Source: CAYLZW01 sp964388085 (GTDB lineage Bacteria; Myxococcota; UBA727; CAYLZW01). Taken from it: DNA of 63,493 nt. This document shows positions 7,740 to 16,621 of the stretch, one piece after another; position 1 is the first letter of the stretch; the number at the start of each line of letters is the position of its first letter. The DNA lies in NCBI GenBank assembly GCA_964388085.1, contig CAYLZW010000006.1:1-63493 (forward strand), read 5' to 3'. A program made the position numbers and the translations under genes. Under the pieces are notes generated by a model that saw only the letters and a list, made by a program, of their open reading frames with translations, was not told the DNA's origin and did not search any database.

Positions 7740-8465
7740 ATGCGCTGCGCTGTACTTCTCGTCGTCTCTCTCACCCTCGCGAGCCAGGCGGCCTTCGCCT
7801 CGGGCGACGGTCAGCGACGTCATTGGCGCCAGCAGAGCTTCACGCTGAGCGTCGCGCCCGGCGGCGGACAGCCGCTCCAGGCCTTCCGTTCGGCGGTGCA
7901 GCGGGCGGCCGCGTCCTGGAACGCGGTCGGCACCGGCCCCGAGATCCTCGTCGACGACGCCGTCACCGTGGCGCGCGCTCCCGAGCTCGACGGCGTGAAC
8001 GCCGTGTTCTTCGTCGAGGGCGAGTGGCCCTGGGCGGCGGAAGAGATCGCGCTCACCTTCGCCCACGTGAACGCGCGCACCGGCGAGATCATCGAGGTCG
8101 ATGTGGCGCTGAACGCCGCGCTGCACCGCTTCGGTCAGCGCGCGGACGACTTCGATCTCGAGAACGTCATCGCCCATGAGCTCGGGCACACCCTCGGCCT
8201 GCCGCACATCGACGACGAAGAGGACGCGACCATGTACCCGAGCATCCATCACGGCGAGGTGAAAAAGCGCGACCTCGACCTCAGCGACGAGGCGGCGCTG
8301 CTCTCGCTCTACGAGGGCATCGACGTCAGCGGTCCGCCACAGGGCTGCTCGGCGACCTCACCCGGCGACGCGGCGCCGCTCTTCGCCTTCGGCGCCATGC
8401 TCTTGTTCCTGCGCCGCGGCCCCCGCCGGCGAGGAGCGGCGGGCTCTCGGGACGGCCAGCGGTAG
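7740..8465 (+). CDS. Secreted matrixin-like zinc metalloprotease with MYXO-CTERM-type tail
   Basis: 241 residues. A signal peptide (1-20) ends in AFA. The zinc site HELGHTLGLPH (H146, E147, H150, H156) is followed by a Met-turn region ATMYPS, the hallmark of metzincins of the matrixin type. The C-terminus has a Gly-Cys (GCSATS), a hydrophobic segment (LFAFGAMLLFL) and an arginine cluster RRGPRRRG, the MYXO-CTERM sorting layout that anchors or exports proteins at the myxobacterial cell surface. GGAGG lies 6 nt before the start. It appears monocistronic, with its own sigma-54 promoter upstream and a terminator at 8501, and is the best candidate effector of the stressosome circuit. Confidence 0.9.
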   Translation: MRCAVLLVVSLTLASQAAFASGDGQRRHWRQQSFTLSVAPGGGQPLQAFRSAVQRAAASWNAVGTGPEILVDDAVTVARAPELDGVNAVFFVEGEWPWAAEEIALTFAHVNARTGEIIEVDVALNAALHRFGQRADDFDLENVIAHELGHTLGLPHIDDEEDATMYPSIHHGEVKKRDLDLSDEAALLSLYEGIDVSGPPQGCSATSPGDAAPLFAFGAMLLFLRRGPRRRGAAGSRDGQR

Positions 8466-8500
8466 GCGACACACCTACGCGACTCGCGCGACGGGAACAG

Positions 8501-8532
8501 CGGGCTGCCTTCGGGCGGCCCGTTTCGTTTCT
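8501..8532 (+). terminator. Rho-independent terminator after the matrixin gene
   Basis: A 9-bp stem CGGGCTGCC/GGCGGCCCG (one G-U pair) closed by a TTCG tetraloop is followed by TTTCGTTTCT. Confidence 0.8.
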
Positions 8533-8563
8533 GCGCGCGTCCTCGCGCGTCCTCTCGCGACCT

Positions 8564-8601
8564 CGTCTCTCGTCTCGCTCCCCGTATCACGTCTCGTCTC
8601 A
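8564..8601. promoter_or_regulatory. Second cluster of CGTCTC (GAGACG) half-sites
   Basis: CGTCTC starts at 8564, 8571, 8590 and 8595, the last as CGTCTCA. It is the same half-site as the array at 7567-7632, here 105-140 bp upstream of a sigma-54-like element at 8704-8718. The spacings differ from the first array and no perfect palindrome forms, so it may be a weaker enhancer. The surrounding DNA is pyrimidine-rich, which raises the chance of a coincidental match. Confidence 0.45.
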
Positions 8602-8703
8602 CGCACCTCCCCGCGCGCGACGTCACCTCTCGCGGTCTGGCTCACAGGCGCGCCGGACGGCGCTGGGCCCCACAAGAGCAGCGGAGGCAATCGTCACCAA
8701 GAA

Positions 8704-8718
8704 CGGCACGCCTATTGA
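8704..8718 (+). promoter_or_regulatory. Sigma-54-like promoter candidate of the orphan receiver gene
   Basis: CGGCACG-CCTA-TTGA matches the -24 box at 6 of 7 positions, with the -12 box TTGA in place of TTGC. Spacing is correct (GG-N10-GA). The substitution of the conserved C lowers confidence. Confidence 0.35.
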
Positions 8719-8768
8719 AATGTCCTGATGCACGCGGACGAAACCGCGTCACCACGGGAGCCAACAAC

Positions 8769-9287
8769 ATGTCCGACCAGCGCCCGATCCGCATCCTCCT
8801 CGTCGACGACTCCGACGTGACCCTGCACCTGCTCAGCCTCATGATCCGCAGTGAGGGCTACGAGGTCTTCACCAGCACCGACCCCGAGGCCGTCCCCGGC
8901 CTGGTCGGTGAGCTGAACATCGACATCCTGGTCTCCGATTGGTCCATGCCCGTGCTCGACGGCCTCGAGCTGTTCAAGCTCGTGAGCCGGCTCCACCCCG
9001 ACGTGGTCCGCATCATGCTGACCGCTTACCCGACGCTGCAGCTCGCGATCGACGCGGTGAACGGCGGCCAGGTGAACCGCTTCCTGACCAAGCCCATGCG
9101 CGCGGCCGAAGTGCGCTCGGCGCTGCGAGAGGCTGCCTGGGAGGTGATCGTCCGCCGCCGGGGCGAGGTCAGCCGCAGCGAAGCGCCGAGCACCGTCGAG
9201 GTCACGAGCATGGACGCCGCCACCGACAGCTCCCGCACGCTCGCGCCGACCGAGCGCCAGCCCAACGTGCCGGCCGGGATCGCGTGA
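8769..9287 (+). CDS. Orphan receiver-domain response regulator (RpfG-type receiver)
   Basis: 172 residues from the ATG with GGGAG upstream; an in-frame ATG at 8715 gives an implausible extension. The receiver (about 6-125) has DD at 13-14, phospho-aspartate D57 (SDWSMPVLDG) and the FLTKP lysine. The GGQVNRFLTKP segment resembles receivers that are normally fused to HD-GYP domains. A 45-residue low-complexity tail replaces an output domain. It could be the detached receiver of the HD-GYP protein at 25-903, which lacks one; that pairing is inference. It is followed by an overlapping or near-overlapping small gene. Confidence 0.85.
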   Translation: MSDQRPIRILLVDDSDVTLHLLSLMIRSEGYEVFTSTDPEAVPGLVGELNIDILVSDWSMPVLDGLELFKLVSRLHPDVVRIMLTAYPTLQLAIDAVNGGQVNRFLTKPMRAAEVRSALREAAWEVIVRRRGEVSRSEAPSTVEVTSMDAATDSSRTLAPTERQPNVPAGIA

Positions 9288-9313
9288 GCACGCTCGATGA
9301 GAGGGAGCGAGCC

Positions 9314-9796
9314 ATGACCCCCGAGACCCTGTTGTTGGAGCTGTTCGAGTCCCACGTCGCCCTCCTCGTCACATCGCGAGGCGCGCGCTGGGAGCGACGC
9401 TCGGAGCTGCTCCTCGAGGAGGAGCAGCTTCGAGCGGACGAGGAGCTCCGCTTGGCCGAGGGTACGTCGCTGCTCACCTCCCTCGTCCCGAGCACGCCGC
9501 ACGCGACGGGCTCCTCGCGCGCCCTGGCGCTCCGCTGTACCCGCGAGGTCCCGGGCGACGCCGCCCAGGCCCTGGCGAGCCTCGTCGAGGGGCACCAGCG
9601 GGCCGGCCGCCTCTCCGAGCGATTGGCGCTGGCGGCGCACGGCGAGCGCAGGCTCGATCTCGTGACCGCGGCCGCGCGCCTCGCGGCGGACCACGAGCAG
9701 GCCGCGCGGACGCTGGCGAGGATTCAGCGGCGGGTGCGAGCGCGCACGTGCGCCGTCGCCGCGAAAGAGCCGCACGCAATCGCGGCCACTCACTGA
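9314..9796 (+). CDS. Hypothetical protein downstream of the orphan receiver
   Basis: 160 residues from an ATG with GAGGGAG seven bases upstream. A GTG at 9284 overlapping the receiver stop (GTGA) would add 10 residues. It is rich in Leu, Arg, Glu and Ala and predicted helical, with no signal peptide, membrane segment or recognised motif. A long frame exists on the opposite strand over the same bases; the coupling with the receiver gene and the good ribosome-binding site favour the plus strand. Function unknown. Confidence 0.55.
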   Translation: MTPETLLLELFESHVALLVTSRGARWERRSELLLEEEQLRADEELRLAEGTSLLTSLVPSTPHATGSSRALALRCTREVPGDAAQALASLVEGHQRAGRLSERLALAAHGERRLDLVTAAARLAADHEQAARTLARIQRRVRARTCAVAAKEPHAIAATH

Positions 9797-9829
9797 CCAC
9801 CGCGTCGCCCGACGCCGCTGGGAGCTGCC

Positions 9830-11521
9830 ATGTCGTCCTGCACCCGTGTCGCCCTATTGTCGTTGTGCCTGGCCGTCCCCGCGGGCCTCGCGCTCCCCGC
9901 CGCTGCGACGACGCCTTGCGCGCCGGACGAGCCGATCTATCTCGCGAGCTCCTGCACCCCGCGCGACGACGCGAGCCTGCGGGACACCGACGAGGACGGC
10001 GCGAGCGACGCCGACGAGCGCGGCGACGACGCGGAACAGGCAGACAGCGACGGGGACGGCATCCCCGACTTCGCGGACCGTGACGACGACGGTGACGGCA
10101 TCGCCAGCGAGCGCGAGCGCCTCGATGCCATGGCGAGCGGGGTCAGTGACCTCGACCAGGACGGCCTCGACAACTGGCTCGACCCGGACTCCGACGGCGA
10201 CGGCGTGCTCGACGCCGACGAGGGGAGAGGGGACGCCGACCGCGACGGCCAGCTCGGCTACCTCGACGCGGACGAGGCCGGCGCGCTCGACTACGCCTGC
10301 CGGCGCGGGCTCGATCGCGACGACGACGGCCTCGGCGACTCCTGCGACAGCGACGCCGACGGCGACGGCATCGAGGACGAGCTGCACCTCGCGGGCGGTG
10401 GGGTCGTGAGCTGCGCCTCGAGCTCGGGATCGGCGCCGCTGCCGCTTTTGATGTTGATGTTGCTGCTGTTCGCGTGCGCACGGCTGGCGCGGCGCCCGCG
10501 CGCTCCTTCCTCTCGAGGGCCGGCGGGTCGCGTGGTCGCGCTCGTGCCCTGGGTGCTCGGCGCGACGCTGGCCACGACGACGGCGCTGGCCAACACCGGC
10601 GCGCTGCCGGGGGAGCGCTTCCGCCCGGCCGTCGACGCGGGCGGCGTGCTCGGCACCGAGTCGGCCGCGCTGCCGGACGCCCCCCTCGCCTTCGACGCCG
10701 CCTCGTGGACCGGCTACGCGCTGAACCCGCTGGTGCTTCGAACCGCCTCCGGGGAGCGGCGGCGCGCGCTGGTCGCGCAGCGCGTCAGCACCGATGTCGT
10801 CGTCGCGCTCAGCGTGCTCGGCAGGCTGCAGCTCGGGCTCGATCTGCCCATGGTGCTGTTTCAGTCAAAAGACCAGCCGAGCGTCCCGGGCGGCGCCGCC
10901 GCCGGGCTCTCGAGCGCGGAGATCGGCGATCTGCGCCTCGTGCCGAAGGTGCAGCTGTTCCGCGAGGCGCACCAGCTCGTCGACGTCGCCGTCGCCGGAG
11001 CGATCACGCTGCCGACCGGCGCGCTCGGCAGCGCGACCCCCAGCGAGGGGAGCTTCACCTTCGCGCCCGCTGTCGTCGTCGGTCGCAGCGTCGGCCCGGT
11101 GCGGATGCTCGCCAACGTCGGCTACCGCTTGCGCGAGCAGCGGCAGCTCGCCGGCGTCGCCATCGGTCCGGAGCTCTTCTATAGCGCCGCCGTCGCGGCG
11201 CGCGTGCTCGAGCTGCCGCTGCGCCTCGACGCGTCGCTGCTCGGCGCCACCGGCATGGCCTCGAGCGGCGCGAACCCGAGCTCGCTCGAGCTGCTCGGCG
11301 GCGTCAGCGCCTTCGTCTTCGGTCCCATCGAGCTGAGCGTCGGTGGGGGCGTCGGCCTGCTCGCGGGCTTCGGCACGCCGGACGCGCGCGTCTTCGCCTC
11401 CGTGCGCTACGCCTCGCGCTATGCACCCGAGCGAGGCGCGCCCGCGCCGGCCCCCGCGGTGACGACGTCAACCGAGGGCGGGCCCCACGAGCTGGACGGC
11501 GCCAGCCTGGCGCGTCGCTGA
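9830..11521 (+). CDS. TSP3 calcium-repeat protein fused through an internal MYXO-CTERM-like segment to an outer-membrane beta-barrel
   Basis: 563 residues. The signal peptide is about 1-27. Residues 48-185 carry many DxDxDGxxD loops (thrombospondin type 3, calcium-binding). Residues 195-225 read Cys, then a hydrophobic stretch (LPLLMLMLLLF), then Arg-rich, like a MYXO-CTERM tail, but the protein continues. A second hydrophobic segment ending ALA (about 236-254) and a beta-strand-rich region (260-540; GERFRPAVDA near its start) resemble the N-terminal barrel of myxobacterial OmpA-like proteins. No OmpA peptidoglycan-binding domain is present. GGGAG precedes the ATG. It may be an ancestral two-gene fusion; a GTG near 10532 could still start the barrel alone. 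Confidence 0.75.
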   Translation: MSSCTRVALLSLCLAVPAGLALPAAATTPCAPDEPIYLASSCTPRDDASLRDTDEDGASDADERGDDAEQADSDGDGIPDFADRDDDGDGIASERERLDAMASGVSDLDQDGLDNWLDPDSDGDGVLDADEGRGDADRDGQLGYLDADEAGALDYACRRGLDRDDDGLGDSCDSDADGDGIEDELHLAGGGVVSCASSSGSAPLPLLMLMLLLFACARLARRPRAPSSRGPAGRVVALVPWVLGATLATTTALANTGALPGERFRPAVDAGGVLGTESAALPDAPLAFDAASWTGYALNPLVLRTASGERRRALVAQRVSTDVVVALSVLGRLQLGLDLPMVLFQSKDQPSVPGGAAAGLSSAEIGDLRLVPKVQLFREAHQLVDVAVAGAITLPTGALGSATPSEGSFTFAPAVVVGRSVGPVRMLANVGYRLREQRQLAGVAIGPELFYSAAVAARVLELPLRLDASLLGATGMASSGANPSSLELLGGVSAFVFGPIELSVGGGVGLLAGFGTPDARVFASVRYASRYAPERGAPAPAPAVTTSTEGGPHELDGASLARR

Positions 11522-11612
11522 GCCGCCCGCCGCCGCGCTTGCTCGGCTCACTTTCGTCGTGCCACGGTCCCGGCAGAGCCGTGCTCCCCCTGGCCGACGA
11601 GGTGTGCGCACC

Positions 11613-13037
<1,425 letters not shown>

Positions 13038-13069
13038 GCCGACGGCGCGGAGCGCTTTTCAGCAGCCGG

Positions 13070-15295
13070 TTAGCGCCGCTTGAACGGTCCCATGGGGTCG
13101 CCCAGCATCTGGCTGAGCGCCGCCTGCGTGTCGTCGTCGTCCGGGCACACCCGGCAGAGACGCCGGAGCCGCGCGGTGAGCAGCGGCACGTTGCGCTCCT
13201 CGCGGTACAGATCGCCGAGCCGCCGCAATAGATCGCTGTCGTTGGGCTGCTCGACGAGCTTCTCCTCGAGGACGAGCGCGCTTGGGTCGGTGCTCGGCTC
13301 GAAGCGGTAGCCGTTGTCGAGGGCGAGGCGGTCGCGGAGGTCCCGCGCGCCTTGCAGCTCGGGATCGAGCGCGCTCGCGCGCCAGGCGGCGAAGGCGGCC
13401 TGTGGCACGTGCCGTTGTCCCGACGACAAGAGGCGAAGGGCGCGCTCGAGCTCCAGCTTCGCTTCGCCCTGTCGCAGCGCGCGCGCGGTCTCGCGCGGCG
13501 CCGCGACGAAGCGCGCCCCTGCGTCGGGGAACAAGCGATCGACGGCGTACGCGAGCGGGTCGAGGCGGTCCAAGATGAGGGCGGCCTTCTCGGGGCGGTC
13601 CTCGGGGCGCCTTTGGCCGAGGTGCTCGATGGCGCTCTCGAGCAGCGGCAGCACGGCGGGCTCGCTGTCGACGAGGGCAGGACGCTCCCCGCGCGCGACC
13701 GCCAGCATGGAGCGCGCCGGGCTCGCGTCCTTGAACGGGCTCGTCCCCGTCAGCATCTCGTACGCGATGGACGCGATGCTGAAGAAGTCCGTGCGGTAAT
13801 CGGTGTCCTCGGAGCCGCTCACCTGCTCGGGGCTCATGTACTGCGGCGTGCCCATGACGACGCCGGGCTTGGTGCGGAAGGGATCGTAGAGGCTGCGCGC
13901 GAGCCCGAAGTCCGCCAGCTTCGCTCGCCCCTCCGTCGTGAGCAGCACGTTGCCCGGCTTGATGTCGCGGTGGATGACGTGGTTGTGATGCGCGTGCTCG
14001 ATGCCCGCGAGGATGTCGCGCACGAGCAGCGCGACGAGCCCCGACGGCAGCGGCCCCGCCTCGCGCAGCTTCTTGCTCAAAGGCCCGCCCGCGACGAGCT
14101 CGGAGGCGAGGTACCAGAGCTCGCCCTCCTGCCCGAAGGCGTACACGGCGACGACGTTTCGGTGCCGCAGGCTCGCCTGCACCGTCGTCTCCCGCTTCGC
14201 GCGCTGCATGAAGTGAGCGCTGGTGGAGCGGTCCGGCGAGATGAGCTTGAGCGCGACCTCCTCGCCGTCGCTGATGCGCGTGGCGCGATGCACGAGGCCG
14301 CCCGCGCCTCGGCCGATGAGCGCGCCCAGCCGATACCCCGCGATCTCCGTCGCCACGTAGGCGTGATCGCCCGCGTCCTTCTTGGCGGGCGCGCGCTCGC
14401 GCCGCTCGTGCTGCGTCGGCGCGCGCTCGTCGTCGTCGAGCAGGCGGTTCGCCTCGAGCGGCGCGGCGGGCTGCGTCTCGAGGAAGGTCTCGAGCTCGGC
14501 GAGCTCCGGCAGCTCCACGGGCAGAGGAGCGCGCGGCGGCAGCGGCTCGGTGAGGGTCTCCATCAGGAAGCCGGCGATGTTGGCCTCCTCGGGCCGCTCG
14601 CCGTACAGCACGCGAAAGCGCCCCCTCCGCGCGCGCTCGAGGCGCTGCACCGCGTCCTCGCCGCGCTGCTCGCCGTGCGCCGCGAACACCAGCCGGCCGG
14701 CGAGAAAGCCCAGCTTGCCGCGCGTGCCGTCGGCGAGCTCGAGCAGCACGCAGGCGTCCTTCTCGTGCGGCGCCAGGAGCTTCGTAATGGCGGCGACGCT
14801 CATGGACGCGAGGTCCCCGCGCACGCCGCCCTCGAGCGTCTCGGCCGAGACGTCATCGCCGAGCGCGGCCGTGGTCTCGGCCGGATCCTCGAGCACGCCG
14901 GCGGCGAGCATGACGTCCTGCTCGAGCGCGACGACGACGTGGTGCCGAGGGAGATCGAGGCGCGCGAGCTCCTCGTGCGCGGCGCTCGAGATGACGGCGA
15001 CGAGCAGGCCGCCGGCGTCGTAACCGAGCGGCACGGCCCCGATGCGGCGCAGCGCCGTCGTGAGCGCGAGCGAGAGGCTGACGGGCTCGGGCGAAAGCAG
15101 CCGCGCGTTCGGCGCCACCGCGAGGCCGGTCACCTCGGAGAGCAACGCGAGCAAGCGCTCCCGGTCGACGCCGGCGGCGCAGAGGCGGCCGGCGACGCTC
15201 GTCCAGCGCGTGCGCACCGCGAGGGCGGCGTGCAGTTGCTCCGGCTGCACGAGCTCGCGCGACAACGCTGCATCTATGAACGCCTGCTCGCTCAT
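13070..15295 (-). CDS. Ser/Thr protein kinase with GspE-type N-terminal domain
   Basis: 741 residues from the ATG at 15295. Residues 1-130 resemble the GspE/PilB N-terminal (MshEN-like) fold found in type II secretion ATPases. Residues 150-245 resemble a DUF4388/PatA-type domain (GKLGFLAGRLVFA). The Hanks kinase domain (about 321-590) has GRGAGG, K350, HRDIKPGN (D444) and DFG (462-464), with SPE replacing APE. The C-terminus is helical and TPR-like. No transmembrane helix is seen, so it is cytosolic. The architecture suggests coupling to motility or secretion motors, which is inference. Confidence 0.88.
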   Translation of the reverse strand: MSEQAFIDAALSRELVQPEQLHAALAVRTRWTSVAGRLCAAGVDRERLLALLSEVTGLAVAPNARLLSPEPVSLSLALTTALRRIGAVPLGYDAGGLLVAVISSAAHEELARLDLPRHHVVVALEQDVMLAAGVLEDPAETTAALGDDVSAETLEGGVRGDLASMSVAAITKLLAPHEKDACVLLELADGTRGKLGFLAGRLVFAAHGEQRGEDAVQRLERARRGRFRVLYGERPEEANIAGFLMETLTEPLPPRAPLPVELPELAELETFLETQPAAPLEANRLLDDDERAPTQHERRERAPAKKDAGDHAYVATEIAGYRLGALIGRGAGGLVHRATRISDGEEVALKLISPDRSTSAHFMQRAKRETTVQASLRHRNVVAVYAFGQEGELWYLASELVAGGPLSKKLREAGPLPSGLVALLVRDILAGIEHAHHNHVIHRDIKPGNVLLTTEGRAKLADFGLARSLYDPFRTKPGVVMGTPQYMSPEQVSGSEDTDYRTDFFSIASIAYEMLTGTSPFKDASPARSMLAVARGERPALVDSEPAVLPLLESAIEHLGQRRPEDRPEKAALILDRLDPLAYAVDRLFPDAGARFVAAPRETARALRQGEAKLELERALRLLSSGQRHVPQAAFAAWRASALDPELQGARDLRDRLALDNGYRFEPSTDPSALVLEEKLVEQPNDSDLLRRLGDLYREERNVPLLTARLRRLCRVCPDDDDTQAALSQMLGDPMGPFKRR

Positions 15296-15402
15296 CGGCC
15301 GCCGTGTGCGAAGGAGGGGACCCCTCGCGTGGACGCCGAAAGGTAGCGCGCGGCGTGGGTCCCGTGCGCGCGCGAGACGACGGGGACCTCGCGGGCCGGC
15401 GG

Positions 15403-16527
15403 CTACAGCGAGCGCGCCCTCTGCCCGAGGCCACCCGCCGGCGCCCGCTCGAGCACCGACGAGGCCCACTCCTCCATCGAGACCGTCACCGTGCCGCTCT
15501 GCCCCGCCTTGACCTCTTGCCACCAGGCCGGGTTCTTCACCGGCGCCGGGCTGCCGTCCTCGAAGTGCGCGCACTCGCAGGCGATGGTCTGCTCGCCACA
15601 CTGACCGCAGGCCTCGACGACGCCCTTGAAGTACCAGGTCCAGAACGCGCGCAGGTCGGTGCCGAGCAGGTACTCGATCTGCGACAGGAAGTACTCGAAC
15701 TCACGCTTTCTGAAATAGAACGCGCCCATGGTGAGGTGGTCGATGACGTTGGCGCTGCCTCCCGAGATCTGGTTGTAGGGCGAGGTCGCCTTCAAGAACA
15801 CCTTCAGCACGACGACGCGGAACTCGGGGTGCGCCTTCAGGTGCCGCGCCACGACGTCCTGGTAGAAGCGGAAATGGCGGCACTCGTCCTTGGCGAATTG
15901 CGCGAGCATGCGGCCGAGGAAGGGGTCTTTCACTTGCTTGGCGAACGAGCGGTAGACCAGGAAGCCGAGCAGCTCCTGGTACATATTGCAGGCGGCCATC
16001 TCCATCTGGTCGTCGGCGTAGGGGAGAAATTCGGTCTCGGCGACCTCGAGCCCGCGCTCGGCGGGCCACGACTCGCCCATCTTCTTCAGGTACAAATGGT
16101 ACCCGATGAAATGATTGAGCTCCTCGGTGAACCAGACGCCGAAGAAGGCCGCGAGCTCAGGGTTCGTGCGGAAGGCGCGCAGGAAGCCGTCCGCCACCGC
16201 GGCGCCGCTCGTCTCGCCGAGCGCGACCGTGTGCATCATCTGGCGTTGGCGCGGCGTGAGCAGCTCCGGGCGGGCCTCAGCGAAGTCCCAGTCCTCGACG
16301 AAGTACTGCAGCTTGCGCGAGGCCGCGCGGTAGGGAAAGAACAGATCGGTCGCGAACGAGTCGCGCGCGAGCCGCTCGCTCGGCGGGGCGTCCCGCAGCA
16401 GCATCTTGGCGACCACGTAATAGATCGGGTCCATGAGGACCTTCGCGCGCGACTGATTGAGCGCGTAGGCCAACATCGCCGATCTTCGAAAGCCCTTCTC
16501 GAGGGTGCGCTTCGCTCGTTCCAGCAT
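15403..16527 (-). CDS. Ferritin-like diiron protein of the acyl-ACP desaturase type
   Basis: 374 residues from ATG 16527; a TTG at 16563 is the alternative and neither has a strong ribosome-binding site. Four-helix diiron ligands are in the expected order: E105, E136-xx-H139 (EELNH), E185 and E215-xx-H218 (ECRH). This matches soluble acyl-ACP desaturases and related diiron oxygenases. Near the C-terminus a cysteine cluster CGQCGEQTIACEC could bind metal and is not typical of plant desaturases. The substrate is unknown. The gene lies 107 nt upstream of the kinase gene on the same strand. Confidence 0.8.
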   Translation of the reverse strand: MLERAKRTLEKGFRRSAMLAYALNQSRAKVLMDPIYYVVAKMLLRDAPPSERLARDSFATDLFFPYRAASRKLQYFVEDWDFAEARPELLTPRQRQMMHTVALGETSGAAVADGFLRAFRTNPELAAFFGVWFTEELNHFIGYHLYLKKMGESWPAERGLEVAETEFLPYADDQMEMAACNMYQELLGFLVYRSFAKQVKDPFLGRMLAQFAKDECRHFRFYQDVVARHLKAHPEFRVVVLKVFLKATSPYNQISGGSANVIDHLTMGAFYFRKREFEYFLSQIEYLLGTDLRAFWTWYFKGVVEACGQCGEQTIACECAHFEDGSPAPVKNPAWWQEVKAGQSGTVTVSMEEWASSVLERAPAGGLGQRARSL

Positions 16528-16621
16528 GCGCACGCTATAGGACGACGACGGGCCGCGGCGCAACGCGCTCCTGCCTCGGCCCTACCCGACGGCTGAAGAC
16601 GCACGCGGCCGGTGGTGTCGT

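Larger units (their letters stand above)
8466..8768. other. Intergenic region before the orphan receiver gene
   Basis: 303 bases with no credible gene. It contains a strong terminator (8501-8532), a pyrimidine-rich stretch with four CGTCTC half-sites (8564-8601), a sigma-54-like element (8704-8718) and a GGGAG ribosome-binding site before the ATG at 8769. Confidence 0.75.

Noticed and set aside
9026..9793. Minus-strand open frame of 255 residues opposite the small hypothetical gene at 9314
   Set aside because: Also crosses the receiver gene, Arg/Ser-rich, no ribosome-binding site; the plus-strand gene is better placed, though not certain.
15296..15601. Upstream extension of the Ser/Thr kinase gene
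   Set aside because: The extra 102 residues are Arg/Ala/Gly-rich noise; the ATG at 15295 opens the recognised domain.
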